From Xylanimonas protaetiae (GTDB taxonomy: Bacteria > Actinomycetota > Actinomycetes > Actinomycetales > Cellulomonadaceae): DNA of 64,000 nt. A model generated the notes under the pieces. It saw only the letters and a program-made list of their open reading frames with translations. It did no database searches and was not told where the DNA came from. The position numbers were made by a program, and so were the translations under genes. The stretch spans positions 868,001 to 932,000 of the forward strand of contig NZ_CP035493.1 of the NCBI RefSeq assembly GCF_004135385.1, written 5' to 3'. Of this stretch, positions 1 to 11,114 are shown piece after piece. Within the stretch, counting starts at the first letter, position 1; each line of letters starts with the position of its first letter.

Positions 1-825
1 GTCACCGACGGCGTCGAACTGGCCGGAGGCGAGGCCGCCGGCGCGGACGCCCGACTCGGGGACGATGGAGAAGTCGATCTCGTCGACGTAGGCGGCGCCC
101 TCGTGGTCGGCGACGCCGGAGGCCCACGCGTAGTCGGCGCGCTTGGTGATCACGGCGCCCTGGTCCTGCGTGTACGACTTCAGGACGAACGGGCCGGAGC
201 CGACGACCTTGCCCTGGAGGCGGGCGGCCGGGTCGGCGGTCGCGGTGGCGTCCGAGAGGATCGCGAGCGTGACGGTCGAGCTGGCCTGGAGGAACTGGGC
301 GTTCGCGGCCGCGAACACGACCGTGACGGTGTGCTCGTCGACGACCTTGGTCTCCTGGTAGCCCGCGAGGTAGCTGGCCGCGAGCGGCGCCGACGCGCCG
401 AGGGGGCCGGTGAGGGCGTCGAAGTTCGCCTTGACCGTCGTCGCCGTCAGCGGCGTGCCGTCCGAGAACGTGACGTCGTCGCGCAGGTGGAACGTGAACT
501 GCGTCAGGTCGTCGCTGACCTCCCAGGAGGTGGCGAGCCAGGGCTTGATCTCGCCCGTCTCCGGGTCCTGGTCGGTCAGCGAGTCGGCGAGCTGGCGGGC
601 GATGTAGATGCTCACGTTCGAGCCCACCTGCTGCGGGTCGACGCCCGACGGCGAGGCGCCGAGCGCGAACCGCAGCGTGCCGCCCTCGACGGGCGTGCCG
701 GCGTCGGCGGAGGGCGCACCCCCGGCGGCGGTGCCCGGTCCGGCGCAGGCCGTGAGGGCCAGCGCGGGGGCGACGACGAGGGCTGCGGCGGCGAGGCGCC
801 AGCGTGCGGGGACGGTTCGAGGCAT
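1..825 (-). CDS. ABC transporter substrate-binding lipoprotein, family 5 (5' part)
   Basis: Solute-binding protein of a peptide/nickel-type ABC importer, anchored outside the membrane. The reading frame runs without a stop from ATG at 825 to the window edge, giving 275 residues; the C-terminus is missing. The N-terminus has a basic start, a hydrophobic stretch and lipobox LTAC (residues 24-27, lipidated C27), then a GGTLRFAL opening and LATSWEVS and [11 protein letters not shown] segments typical of SBP_bac_5. GGAG lies 7 nt before the ATG. The long 5' leader carries a SAM-IV riboswitch, so uptake of a methionine- or sulfur-containing peptide is a reasonable inference. The permease genes would lie beyond the left edge. 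The ligand cannot be read from sequence. Confidence 0.88.
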   Translation of the reverse strand, partial: MPRTVPARWRLAAAALVVAPALALTACAGPGTAAGGAPSADAGTPVEGGTLRFALGASPSGVDPQQVGSNVSIYIARQLADSLTDQDPETGEIKPWLATSWEVSDDLTQFTFHLRDDVTFSDGTPLTATTVKANFDALTGPLGASAPLAASYLAGYQETKVVDEHTVTVVFAAANAQFLQASSTVTLAILSDATATADPAARLQGKVVGSGPFVLKSYTQDQGAVITKRADYAWASGVADHEGAAYVDEIDFSIVPESGVRAGGLASGQFDAVGD

Positions 826-1085
826 GGGTGTCTCCAGGAAGGGGGTACGCCAAGGCGCGGCGTAGGCCGAGGGGACCCGTCAGGACGACGACGGGCAGCG
901 GGGTCGAGGGGGACCGCCAGGGGGCGGTGTCGGGAGGTGCTGCGGGGCTGCCGCCCCGGGCCGCAGGTCGCGGCGTCGCGTGTCAGCGACAGCTACGACG
1001 ACACAGGCTCCGGTTCATTGCTTCTCCTCCTGTCCCGCACGGGGCGGGGTTCGCGTGTTGTCTCGCCGACGGTGCCGGCGAACCT

Positions 1086-1162
1086 GGTCCTCACCCGGGG
1101 CACCCACCCACGCGGGGGGTTGCCGTCCGACAAGCCGGGGCTGAACGTCGGAGCTCATGACC
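1086..1162 (-). promoter_or_regulatory. SAM-IV riboswitch
   Basis: Read on the minus strand, this stretch starts GGTCATGAG and ends GGGTGAGGACC, closing a P1 helix. The core CCCCGGCTTGTCGGACGGCAA and the GGTGCCCCGGGTGA segment match the actinobacterial SAM-IV pattern (Rfam family SAM-IV, recalled, not searched). A second copy with the same order of elements lies at 22879-22957. It sits in the leader of the substrate-binding lipoprotein, about 260 nt before its start codon, and should lower expression when S-adenosylmethionine is plentiful. Confidence 0.85.
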
Positions 1163-1191
1163 ACCGGGGCCGTGGGACCCCGGTACGCAGG

Positions 1192-1236
1192 ACTCTACGA
1201 ATCGACATTGTTGAGGGCAACACTCAACATTATCTA
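1192..1236. promoter_or_regulatory. overlapping divergent promoters with shared palindrome
   Basis: Minus strand: TTGCCC (1220-1215), 17 nt, TAGAGT (1197-1192), which would start transcription just upstream of the SAM-IV aptamer. Plus strand: TTGTTG (1208-1213), 17 nt, TATCTA (1231-1236), leading into the isocitrate dehydrogenase gene with a leader of about 135 nt. A perfect inverted repeat TGTTGAG-N7-CTCAACA (1209-1229) lies across both, so one regulator could act on both genes. The regulator is not known. Confidence 0.55.
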
Positions 1237-1377
1237 TTTCACATGGCGAGACGGCGTCCCGCAGAAGGGTCCACCCCGGTCGATGCGAGACGCCCGCGCG
1301 CGCTGAAGTATCTTGATGTCGAGAAAACTCCGCCCCGCTGCACAGCAGCGCCGACGCACCAGGGAGCGACGCCGCCC

Positions 1378-3597
<2,220 letters not shown>

Positions 3598-3613
3598 CGC
3601 ACCCGGCACGCAC

Positions 3614-3656
3614 GGCGAGGCCCGCCGGTCGCACCACGCGACCGGCGGGCCTCGCC
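3614..3656. terminator. bidirectional terminator hairpin
   Basis: Perfect 19-bp stem (3614-3632 with 3638-3656) around a 5-nt loop, between the convergent ends of icd and the GNAT gene. No clear T-run follows, as is usual in high-GC actinobacteria. Confidence 0.75.
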
Positions 3657-3667
3657 GTCGTCGGGCG

Positions 3668-4126
3668 TCAGGCGCCCGGGATCTCCTTGGCGAAGAAGAC
3701 GTCGTCCGCCGTGCGGCGCACCTCGGTGTAGCCGCACGCCGCGTAGAAGGCCTGGGTGCGCCAGTTCCACGGCGGCGTCTCGAGGCCCCAGCGCCGGACG
3801 GCGGGGTACAGCTCCTCCAGGCGCGTCATCACCTGCCGGCCGAGGCCACGGCCCTGGGCCTCGGGCACGAGCCAGACCCGCCCGAGCTCCATGGCGTCCG
3901 CGCCGCGCGGGATGAGGATCGCCCCGCCGACGACGACGCCGTCCTCGGCGATCCGGTACACGTGCCCCCACCGGAAGGCCTGCTCGTGCCAGTCCGGGGA
4001 GTCGTACCCGGGCGGGCCGCCGGGCGGCGGGGGCGCCCCGTAGTTGACGTCGTCCTCGAAGGCGAGCACCGACGTCGCGGAGAGGACGTGGGCGTCGGTG
4101 GGTTCGGCGCGCTCGACACTGATCAT
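3668..4126 (-). CDS. GNAT family N-acetyltransferase
   Basis: Small cytoplasmic acetyltransferase of 152 residues that would move an acetyl group from acetyl-CoA to an amine. The acetyl-CoA pyrophosphate-binding motif QGRGLG is at residues 91-96, following the beta-strand LGRVWLVPEA. The C-terminal YAACGYTEV pattern is also typical of GNAT proteins. The substrate cannot be inferred. It is convergent with icd. No ribosome-binding site precedes the ATG; instead CACACT lies exactly 6 nt upstream, which suggests a leaderless mRNA. Confidence 0.85.
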   Translation of the reverse strand: MISVERAEPTDAHVLSATSVLAFEDDVNYGAPPPPGGPPGYDSPDWHEQAFRWGHVYRIAEDGVVVGGAILIPRGADAMELGRVWLVPEAQGRGLGRQVMTRLEELYPAVRRWGLETPPWNWRTQAFYAACGYTEVRRTADDVFFAKEIPGA

Positions 4127-4187
4127 CGCCGCAGTGTGCCAGCGGCCCTCCGGCCCGGACGGGCACGGGGCGCCATCGGCGCCGGGC

Positions 4188-4577
4188 TCACCAGCTCCAG
4201 CCGCGCGAGGTCAGCTCCAGCTCCTCGCGCAGCCGCTCCGACTCCCGCGAGACCTCCGTCGCCCGCAGCGGCGTGACGACGTCGAGCCCCGCGCGGCGGC
4301 ACGCCTCCGCGAGCAGGGCGTCGTAGGCGGCCTGCGCCGCGCGCGTGTGGTGGGCGGCGGCGAACCCGTGCGACCCGGCCAGCTGCTGGATCTCGGCGGC
4401 CATCTGGCCGAGCCGGAGCTGGAGCACCAGGGTGTCGAGGGGGTCGCCCTCCCGGGAGCGCCGCTCCCGCTCCCGACGTCGGGACCGCTCCCGGAACGCG
4501 GCGCAGGCCAGGGCCGTCGCGACGACCAGCACCCAGATCGTGGCGACGACGACGAGAAGCTCGATCCGCGGCGTCAT
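4188..4577 (-). CDS. small single-pass membrane protein, unknown
   Basis: I do not recognise this 129-residue protein. It has one N-terminal membrane span (about residues 6-28, IELLVVVATIWVLVVATAL). A highly charged Arg/Glu stretch (RERSRRRERERRSREGD) follows, then an alpha-helical cytoplasmic domain ending in SRGWSW. A strong AGGAGG lies 5 nt before the ATG at 4577, which fixes the start although the frame is open upstream. It lies between two genes that do not obviously share a role with it. Confidence 0.7.
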   Translation of the reverse strand: MTPRIELLVVVATIWVLVVATALACAAFRERSRRRERERRSREGDPLDTLVLQLRLGQMAAEIQQLAGSHGFAAAHHTRAAQAAYDALLAEACRRAGLDVVTPLRATEVSRESERLREELELTSRGWSW

Positions 4578-4664
4578 CAGGACCTCCTGGACACCAGGAT
4601 ACGAGCGCGACCGCCGCACGGAAAGGGCTGGCGCACGTGCCCTGACCTGCGTCATCATCGAGAG

Positions 4665-5615
4665 ATGCCGACGACGACGCCGTTGTTCCGCGCTGCCCTG
4701 GCCGCCGTGGCCCTGCTCGCGCTCTCCGCGTGCTCCGGGCCCACCTCGGGCACGGCGGGCGAGGCGACCTCCGGCGCCACGTCGACGCCGGCCGTCGTCG
4801 CGGCCGGCACCTCCGGGCCCATCGCGCTCGGGGACCGGCCCTTCACCCTCACCGTCCCGGCTGGCTACGACGGGAGCACGCCGGTGCCGCTGGTCGTGGG
4901 GCTGCACGGCTACACGTCGGACGGCGGCGAGCTGAGCGGCTACCTCGGCCTGGCCGACCGGTCCGCGCAGGAGGGCTTCCTGCTGGCCACGCCGGAGGGC
5001 ACCACGGACTCGGGCGGCGACCAGTTCTGGAACGCCACGAACGCGTGCTGCGACTTCGACGACAAGGACGTCGACGACTCCGCGTACCTGGCGCAGGTCA
5101 TCACGACCGTGGAGGACCGCTACGCCGTCGACCCGGGCCGCGTCTTCGTCGTCGGGCACTCCAACGGCGGGTTCATGGCCCTGCGCATGGCGTGCGACCA
5201 CGCCGACCTGGTCGCGGCCGTCGTGTCCGTCGCGGGCGAGCAGGCGGAGGACCCGGCGGCGTGCGCGCCCTCCCGGTCCGTCAGCGTGCTCCAGGTGCAG
5301 GGCAGCACCGACGAGACGATCTCCTTCACGGGCGGCAGCAACGGGCCTGGGCGCGGCTACCCGGGTGCGCAGGCGACCGTCGACGCGTGGCGCACCCTCG
5401 ACGGCTGCACGGCGGCGCCGACCACCGGCGCCCCGCTCGACCTCGAGAAGGCCCGCCCGGGCGCGGAGACGACGGTCAGCACGTCGGCGGGGTGCGACGG
5501 CGGCGCCGAGGTCGCCCTGTGGACCGTCGTCGGCGGCTACCACGTGCCCTCCTGGACGCCGGGCGCCAGCACGGCGATCGTCGGCTGGCTGCTCGCGCAC
5601 GGCCGCGCCGCCTGA
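4665..5615 (+). CDS. secreted alpha/beta-hydrolase lipoprotein (PHB depolymerase / LpqC-like esterase)
   Basis: Predicted extracellular esterase of 316 residues. The signal peptide ends in lipobox LSAC (C23), followed by a Ser/Thr/Ala-rich linker. The hydrolase domain has the oxyanion-region motif VVGLHGY, the nucleophile elbow GHSNGG (about residues 165-170) and a late GGYHVPSW segment that would hold the catalytic His. This matches the polyhydroxybutyrate depolymerase/feruloyl esterase (LpqC) family. The natural ester is unknown. CATCAT lies 6 nt before the ATG, consistent with a leaderless mRNA. Confidence 0.83.
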   Translation: MPTTTPLFRAALAAVALLALSACSGPTSGTAGEATSGATSTPAVVAAGTSGPIALGDRPFTLTVPAGYDGSTPVPLVVGLHGYTSDGGELSGYLGLADRSAQEGFLLATPEGTTDSGGDQFWNATNACCDFDDKDVDDSAYLAQVITTVEDRYAVDPGRVFVVGHSNGGFMALRMACDHADLVAAVVSVAGEQAEDPAACAPSRSVSVLQVQGSTDETISFTGGSNGPGRGYPGAQATVDAWRTLDGCTAAPTTGAPLDLEKARPGAETTVSTSAGCDGGAEVALWTVVGGYHVPSWTPGASTAIVGWLLAHGRAA

Positions 5616-5813
5616 ACCCCGGCGCACCACCGGGCAGGGTGGCCCGGGAACGCCCTCGCACAGCCCGTGGCCCGCGCCTCTGCGGCCAACCGCGCGACGC
5701 CGCGGGGTCGCCGCGCCACACTGGCGGTGCGTGCCCGCCGACGTGTCGCCAGGGCTCGCGCCTGTGCGCAAGGCCTTGCTCGTTCCCTCCCAGGCCGTTC
5801 GAAGGGTGTCCCG

Positions 5814-7106
5814 ATGGACCGCACCACGCTCGTCACGCTGGTCGTGATGGTCGCAGCCACCGTGCTGGCGCCGATCCTCTACACCGTGCTCTCCCGCTTC
5901 GTGCGGGTTCCCGTCGCCGTGCTCGAGATGTTCCTCGGCATCCTCATCGGCCCCTCGGTCCTCGGCCTCGCCGTCGTGACCCCGGGCGGGCTGGTCGACT
6001 GGCTGCGCGTCATGGGCGTCGTCGCCCTGTTCTTCCTCGCGGGCCAGGAGACGAACTTCAAGAAGCTCATGGGCCGCCCGCTGCGCACCGCGACGACGTC
6101 GTGGCTGCTGTGCCTGGTCATCGCCGTCGGCGCCATGTTCGCTCTCGCCTCGGTGGTGGACTTCGGCGGCTCGACGTCGGCCTTCGTCACCGCGGTGTTC
6201 ATCGGCGGCGCCGTGGTCTCGACGGCGATCGGCACCATCTACCCGATGATGAACGACGCCCAGGAGATCACCACCAAGGTGGGCCAGGCGACCATCGCCG
6301 CGGGCGTCATCGGCCAGTTCGCGCCGCTCGTGGCCGTCGCGCTCATCGTCGGCGACGTCTCCGGCGATCACAGCCCGCTCTGGGCCACGCTCATGCACCT
6401 GGCGTTCTGCGCGATCATCGCCGTCCTGCTGTGGCTGCTGCGCGGGGGCCTGCCGTTCGTCTTCCGCAGGATCCAGTCGATGACCATGGACGCCTCGGGC
6501 CAGTTCGGCATCCGGCTCCAGGTGCTGGTGGTCGGCGCCGTCGTGCTGCTGGCCGTGGCCATGGGCGTGGACCGCCTCATCGGCGCGTTCGCCGCCGGCA
6601 TCCTGGTCCAGGCGATGAACAAGAAGACCTCGCCGGCCGAGCAGCACATCCTGTTCCGCAAGGCCAAGGCGCTGGGCTACGGCTTCCTCATCCCGCTGTT
6701 CTTCGTGTGGGCGGGCGTGACGTTCGACCTCGCGGGCCTCGTCGCCTCCCCGCAGGCGCTGTGGTTCCTCCCCGTGTTCGTGATCCTCAAGTTCCTGGCC
6801 CGCGGCGTCCCCGGCTCGCTGACCCTGCCCAAGGGCTCCACGCTCCAGGAGCGCACCGCCACCTCGCTGCTCGTCGGCACGGGCCTCGCCGTCGTCGTCG
6901 TCATGGGCCACCTGGGCCTGGAGGCGGGCGCCTTCAGCACGCCGTACGCGGCGGCCATGGTGGGCGGCGCCAAGGTGACGGCCCTGGTGTTCCCGACCAT
7001 CGGCCTCATGCTGGCCAACCGCGCCCGCGGCTTCGACCCCGCCAAGGCCGTGACCGCGGAGACCGCCGTCGACGACGACGGTCCCGTCCCCGCCCCGGAG
7101 CGCTGA
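5814..7106 (+). CDS. Kef-type cation/proton antiporter (CPA2 family)
   Basis: Integral membrane antiporter of 430 residues exchanging K+ or Na+ for H+. Around twelve hydrophobic spans are visible. Near the N-terminus it has the CPA2 pattern LEMFLGILIGPSVLGL, followed by FFLAGQETNF. A C-terminal nucleotide-binding (RCK/TrkA-N) domain, present in full KefB/C proteins, is absent. A universal stress protein gene follows 63 nt downstream, a common pairing for CPA2 antiporters in Actinobacteria, so the two may be expressed together. Ion specificity is not readable. Confidence 0.85.
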   Translation: MDRTTLVTLVVMVAATVLAPILYTVLSRFVRVPVAVLEMFLGILIGPSVLGLAVVTPGGLVDWLRVMGVVALFFLAGQETNFKKLMGRPLRTATTSWLLCLVIAVGAMFALASVVDFGGSTSAFVTAVFIGGAVVSTAIGTIYPMMNDAQEITTKVGQATIAAGVIGQFAPLVAVALIVGDVSGDHSPLWATLMHLAFCAIIAVLLWLLRGGLPFVFRRIQSMTMDASGQFGIRLQVLVVGAVVLLAVAMGVDRLIGAFAAGILVQAMNKKTSPAEQHILFRKAKALGYGFLIPLFFVWAGVTFDLAGLVASPQALWFLPVFVILKFLARGVPGSLTLPKGSTLQERTATSLLVGTGLAVVVVMGHLGLEAGAFSTPYAAAMVGGAKVTALVFPTIGLMLANRARGFDPAKAVTAETAVDDDGPVPAPER

Positions 7107-7169
7107 GACCCGGCTCTTCGACCCGTTCGGCGGTGCTACCCGGCGCCGCCCCCACCCCGGAGGTGAGCG

Positions 7170-8051
7170 ATGCGCGGCATCGTGGTTGGCATCAACGAGA
7201 CCGACGAGGCCCGGGAGGCCCTCGACTGGGCGCTCGCCGAGGCGACGTCGCGCGGCACGACGCTGACCGCCGTCAGCGCGGGCGGCGACGACCCGTCCCA
7301 GGGCCGCACGGTGTGGGCCGAGCAGCTCGTCGGCGAGGCGAAGCGGCGGGTCGGTGCCGCCTGCCCGACGTCGGTCGTGGCCGTCGCCGGGTCCGCACGC
7401 GAGGCGCTGCTGGAGGCCGCGGAGGGCAGCGAGCAGCTGGTGCTCGGCCGGCGCCGCCTGTCGAAGCTCGGGCGCCTGGTGCTCGGCTCCGTGAGCGCCG
7501 AGGTGGTGGAGCGGGCGAGCGTCCCCGTCACCGTGGTGCGTCACGCGGGTGACGCCGCGGTCCCCGCCGTGACGGCCGCCGCGACGTCCGACGGCACCGC
7601 GCTGCTGCCCCGCGACGTGGTCGCGTCGGGCCCGCGCGTCGTCGTGGGCGTCGACTCGTCGCTCGCGTCGGTGCTCGCGGTGCGGCACGCCGCCGAGGTG
7701 GCCCGCCGCACCGGCAGCACGCTGCAGGTCGTGTACGCGTGGCAGACGTCAGGCCTCGCCCCGCTCCCCGGCACCTGGGCCGGGATCCCCTCGGGCGAGG
7801 ACTACGAGCGCCACGCCCGTGAGCTGCTCGACCGGGCCGTCGAGGCCGCGGGCATCGACCTGCCCGCCGGCCGCCTGGAGCGCACCGTCGTCAACGCCGC
7901 CCCCGCCGCCGCGCTGGTCGACGCCTCCGCGACCGCCGGCCGCGTCGTCGTCGGCTCGCGCGGCCTGGGCGGCTTCGGCCGCCTCCTGCTCGGCTCGGTG
8001 AGCCGCCAGGTCCTCGACTACGCGGCCTGCCCGGTCACCGTGGTGCGCTGA
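7170..8051 (+). CDS. universal stress protein, tandem UspA domains
   Basis: Cytoplasmic stress protein of 293 residues made of two UspA domains, roughly residues 1-125 and 155-293. The second domain keeps the ATP-binding pattern G-x2-G-x9-G-[ST] (GSRGLGGFGRLLLGSVS). The first has GRRRLSKLGRLVLGSVS, in which the first loop is changed, so only the second may bind ATP well. GGAGG lies 6 nt upstream of the ATG. It lies directly after the antiporter gene and before a strong hairpin, suggesting a two-gene transcription unit. Confidence 0.9.
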   Translation: MRGIVVGINETDEAREALDWALAEATSRGTTLTAVSAGGDDPSQGRTVWAEQLVGEAKRRVGAACPTSVVAVAGSAREALLEAAEGSEQLVLGRRRLSKLGRLVLGSVSAEVVERASVPVTVVRHAGDAAVPAVTAAATSDGTALLPRDVVASGPRVVVGVDSSLASVLAVRHAAEVARRTGSTLQVVYAWQTSGLAPLPGTWAGIPSGEDYERHARELLDRAVEAAGIDLPAGRLERTVVNAAPAAALVDASATAGRVVVGSRGLGGFGRLLLGSVSRQVLDYAACPVTVVR

Positions 8052-8075
8052 CCGCACTCCCGCACCCGCGGACAC

Positions 8076-8118
8076 GGAAGGGGCCCGGCCCGCCGAGACG
8101 GCGAACCGGGCCCCTTCG
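8076..8118. terminator. bidirectional terminator hairpin
   Basis: Stem GAAGGGGCCCGG (8077-8088) pairs with CCGGGCCCCTTC (8106-8117) between the convergent ends of the stress protein gene and purL. Confidence 0.7.
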
Positions 8119-8127
8119 CCGTCGGGA

Positions 8128-10437
8128 TCAGCCGAAGTACGTCGGCAGCGTGCCCTCGTGGGCCGTGCGGGCCTCGTCGAGCGCGACGGTCACGTCGTCG
8201 ACGACGACGGCGTCGCCGCCCGTCGTGCCGATCGCGAGCACCGGGACGCCCGCCGCGGAGGCCGCGGCGACGAGCTCGGCCTCGCGGGCCCGGTCGACGG
8301 CGACGAGCGCGCGGGCCGTCGTCTCGGAGAACAGCGCGGCGAACGCCGACACGCCGTCGCGCGCCTCGATGCCGGCCGTGGACGCCTGGACGCCCACGCC
8401 GTAGCGCAGCGACGACTCGAGCAGCGCCTGGACCAGGCCGCCCTCGGAGAGGTCGTGCGCGGCGACGGCGAGGCCCGCCTCGCGGGCGCCGACGAGCACC
8501 GAGGCGAGCGCGCGCTCGGCGGCGAGGTCGACGCGCGGCGGCACACCACCGAGGTGCTGGTGGACGACGTCGGCCCACACGGAGCCGTCGAGCTCGTCGG
8601 CGGTGGCGCCGAGCAGCAGGACCCGCAGCCCGGACGTGCGCCAGCCGGACGGGACCGCCGTGCGGACGTCGGAGAGCACGCCGAGCACGCCGACGACGGG
8701 CGTCGGGTGGATGGCCGAGTCGACCAGGCCGGGGGCGCCCGTCTCGTTGTAGAGGGAGACGTTGCCGCCGGTCACGGGGACGGCGAGCTCCTGGCACGCG
8801 TCGGCGAGGCCCTCGATCGCCTCGACGAGCTGCCACATCGAGTCGGGGTTCTCGGGCGAGCCGAAGTTCAGGCAGTCGGTCACGGCCATGGGCACAGCGC
8901 CCGCGGTGGCGACGTTGCGGTACGCCTCGGCGAGCGCGAGCTGGGCGCCCGTGCGCGGGTCGAGCTTGGCGTAGCGGCCGTTGGCGTCGGTGGCCAGCGC
9001 GACGCCGAGGTGCGTCGACTCGTCGACGCGGACCACGCCGCCGTCGTCGGGCTGCGCGAGCGCGGTGTTGCCCTGCACGAACCGGTCGTACTGGTCGGTC
9101 ACCCACGCCTTGGAGGCCAGGTTGGGCGAGGCGAGCAGGCGCAGCGCGGTCGCCTTCAGCTCGTCCGCGGTGACCGGGCGGGGCAGGTCCGCCGTCGTCG
9201 AGGCGACGAGCGCGTCCTGCCACGCCGGGCGGGCGTACGGGCGGTGGTAGGTGGGCCCCTCGTGCGCGACCGTGCGCGGGTCGACGTCGACGATGCGCTG
9301 GCCGTGGTGGTCGATCGTGAGGCGGCCCGAGTCGTTGACCTCGCCGACGATCGACGTCTCGACGTCCCACTTCTTCGTGATCGCCATGAACTCGTCGAGC
9401 CTGGCCGGCGTGACGACGGCCATCATGCGCTCCTGCGACTCCGACATGAGGATCTCGCCCGCGTTGAGCGACGGGTCGCGCAGCAGGACGTCGTCGAGGA
9501 AGACGTGCATGCCGCCCTCGCCGTTGGAGGCGAGCTCGGAGGTGGCGCACGAGATGCCCGCGGCGCCGAGGTCCTGGATGCCCTCGACGACCTTGGCGGC
9601 GTACAGCTCGAGGCAGCACTCGATGAGCACCTTCTCCATGAACGGGTCGCCGACCTGCACCGACGGGCGCTTGGCGGGGACGCCGTCCTCGAACGTCTCG
9701 GACGCGAGGATCGAGGCGCCGCCGATGCCGTCGCCGCCCGTGCGGGCGCCGAACAGGATGACCTTGTTGCCCACACCCGAGGCGTTGGCGAGGTGGATGT
9801 CCTCGTGCCGCAGCACGCCGACGCACAGCGCGTTGACGAGCGGGTTGCCCTGGTAGGAGCCGTCGAACACGAGCTCGCCGCCGATGTTCGGCAGGCCGAG
9901 CGAGTTGCCGTACCCGCCCACGCCGCTGACGACGCCGTGCACGACGCGCGCCGTGTCGGGGTGGTTGACGTCGCCGAAGCGGAGCTGGTCCATCACGGCG
10001 ACAGGACGGGCGCCCATCGAGATGATGTCGCGCACGATGCCGCCGACGCCGGTGGCCGCACCCTGGTACGGCTCCACGAACGACGGGTGGTTGTGCGACT
10101 CGACCTTGAACGTCACGGCCCAGCCGTCACCGATGTCGACGACGCCGGCGTTCTCGCCGATGCCGACGAGCAGGTTCTTGGTCATCTCCGGGGTGACGCG
10201 CTCGCCGAACTTGCGCAGGTGCACCTTGGACGACTTGTAGGAGCAGTGCTCCGACCACATGACCGAGTACATCGCGAGCTCGGCCGCGGTGGGGCGGCGG
10301 CCCAGGATGTCGCGGATCCGCTGGTACTCGTCCGGCTTGAGGCCGAGCTCCGCGTACGGCTGCACCTCGTCAGGGGTGGCGGCGGCGTTCTCGACCGTGT
10401 CCAGCGACGGTTGTTCAGCGCGAGCGGCGGCAGACAT
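8128..10437 (-). CDS. purL: phosphoribosylformylglycinamidine synthase II
   Basis: ATP-dependent FGAM synthase large subunit (small, three-component type) of de novo purine synthesis; works with PurQ and PurS, both encoded at 31.8-32.8 kb. The 769 residues fit the PurL-II family. The N-terminal [14 protein letters not shown] motif carries the conserved His, and the ATP-binding segment [10 protein letters not shown] follows. A TTG lies one codon upstream, but ATG at 10437 has GAGGGAG 5 nt ahead and is chosen. A -10-like TAGACT lies on the minus strand at 10548-10543. Confidence 0.97.
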   Translation of the reverse strand: MSAAARAEQPSLDTVENAAATPDEVQPYAELGLKPDEYQRIRDILGRRPTAAELAMYSVMWSEHCSYKSSKVHLRKFGERVTPEMTKNLLVGIGENAGVVDIGDGWAVTFKVESHNHPSFVEPYQGAATGVGGIVRDIISMGARPVAVMDQLRFGDVNHPDTARVVHGVVSGVGGYGNSLGLPNIGGELVFDGSYQGNPLVNALCVGVLRHEDIHLANASGVGNKVILFGARTGGDGIGGASILASETFEDGVPAKRPSVQVGDPFMEKVLIECCLELYAAKVVEGIQDLGAAGISCATSELASNGEGGMHVFLDDVLLRDPSLNAGEILMSESQERMMAVVTPARLDEFMAITKKWDVETSIVGEVNDSGRLTIDHHGQRIVDVDPRTVAHEGPTYHRPYARPAWQDALVASTTADLPRPVTADELKATALRLLASPNLASKAWVTDQYDRFVQGNTALAQPDDGGVVRVDESTHLGVALATDANGRYAKLDPRTGAQLALAEAYRNVATAGAVPMAVTDCLNFGSPENPDSMWQLVEAIEGLADACQELAVPVTGGNVSLYNETGAPGLVDSAIHPTPVVGVLGVLSDVRTAVPSGWRTSGLRVLLLGATADELDGSVWADVVHQHLGGVPPRVDLAAERALASVLVGAREAGLAVAAHDLSEGGLVQALLESSLRYGVGVQASTAGIEARDGVSAFAALFSETTARALVAVDRAREAELVAAASAAGVPVLAIGTTGGDAVVVDDVTVALDEARTAHEGTLPTYFG

Positions 10438-10708
10438 CAAACTCCCTCGGGTTTCGCACGTTGCCAGGGGGCCGGGTGAGCTCCGCGGACGCGGTTCCGG
10501 CGTCGGCCTTGGCGGGTGGGGGTGCGCGACTCGCGCGTGGCCAGTCTAGCCGGGCCCGCCGCCGCGGGTTCCCGCCGTCGGCGGGCGGAGACGCACGCGG
10601 TGCCGCCGATCGTCGAGCGTCAGGGTCGACGTCGGATCGCGCCAGGGCCCATGCTGGGACACCACCCGGGCGGAGGCCCGGGTGTGCTCTCCGAGCGGAG
10701 GTGAGCGC

Positions 10709-11050
10709 ATGACCGTTCCGGACAGCGTGTGCTGGGACGTGGGCGACGAGCCGTCGCGCACGCGCCTCGTGACGCACTGGCACGTACCCGCCCTGCCCTG
10801 GGCCGCGCGGCTGCCGGCCCCGATGCCGGCGAGCTGGGTCGTGTTCGTGCTCCTGGGGATGTTCCTCGTCTGGTTCCTGACGTTCGTCACGACGCTCTCG
10901 TTCGGCGTCAGCGTGCTGCTCGCGCCGCTCCTGGGTGTGGTGCCGGCCTGGCTGCTGGGCCGCGTCGTGGCCCCGTTCGCGAACGTCCGCCTGCGGCGCG
11001 AGGCCTTCTCGGTGCTGCACTGGCTGCGGGAGGACCCGCCCGTCGACTGA
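10709..11050 (+). CDS. small membrane protein, unknown
   Basis: I do not recognise this 113-residue protein. Two hydrophobic spans are visible at about residues 45-65 and 67-90 (WVVFVLLGMFLVWFLTFV and the following VLLAPLLGVVPAWLLG). An acidic N-terminus comes before them and a basic stretch (NVRLRREAF) after. ATG at 10709 follows GGAGG with good spacing; a GTG at 10682 in frame is less likely. It is the first of three small unknown genes on the same strand. A two-span TcpE-like membrane protein is one possibility, but I cannot support that firmly. Confidence 0.65.
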   Translation: MTVPDSVCWDVGDEPSRTRLVTHWHVPALPWAARLPAPMPASWVVFVLLGMFLVWFLTFVTTLSFGVSVLLAPLLGVVPAWLLGRVVAPFANVRLRREAFSVLHWLREDPPVD

Positions 11051-11114
11051 GCCCGGCGTCGTGACCTGCGTGTTCGCCACCGATACCACGAAGTGGTTTG
11101 ATGCGCACGTGCAG

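Noticed and set aside
2-853. Arg/Pro-rich minus-strand reading frame at the left edge
   Set aside because: It is out of frame with the real substrate-binding protein, which has a signal peptide, lipobox and family motifs.
1209-1229. TGTTGAG-N7-CTCAACA as a second HspR HAIR site
   Set aside because: The TTGAG/CTCAA halves are 7 nt apart, not the 9 required by the HAIR consensus, and icd is not a known HspR target.
4188-7688. 1166-codon minus-strand open frame
   Set aside because: Upstream of 4577 it is antisense to the esterase, antiporter and stress protein genes and has only low-complexity His/Arg/Asp-rich sequence; only the last 129 codons are credible.
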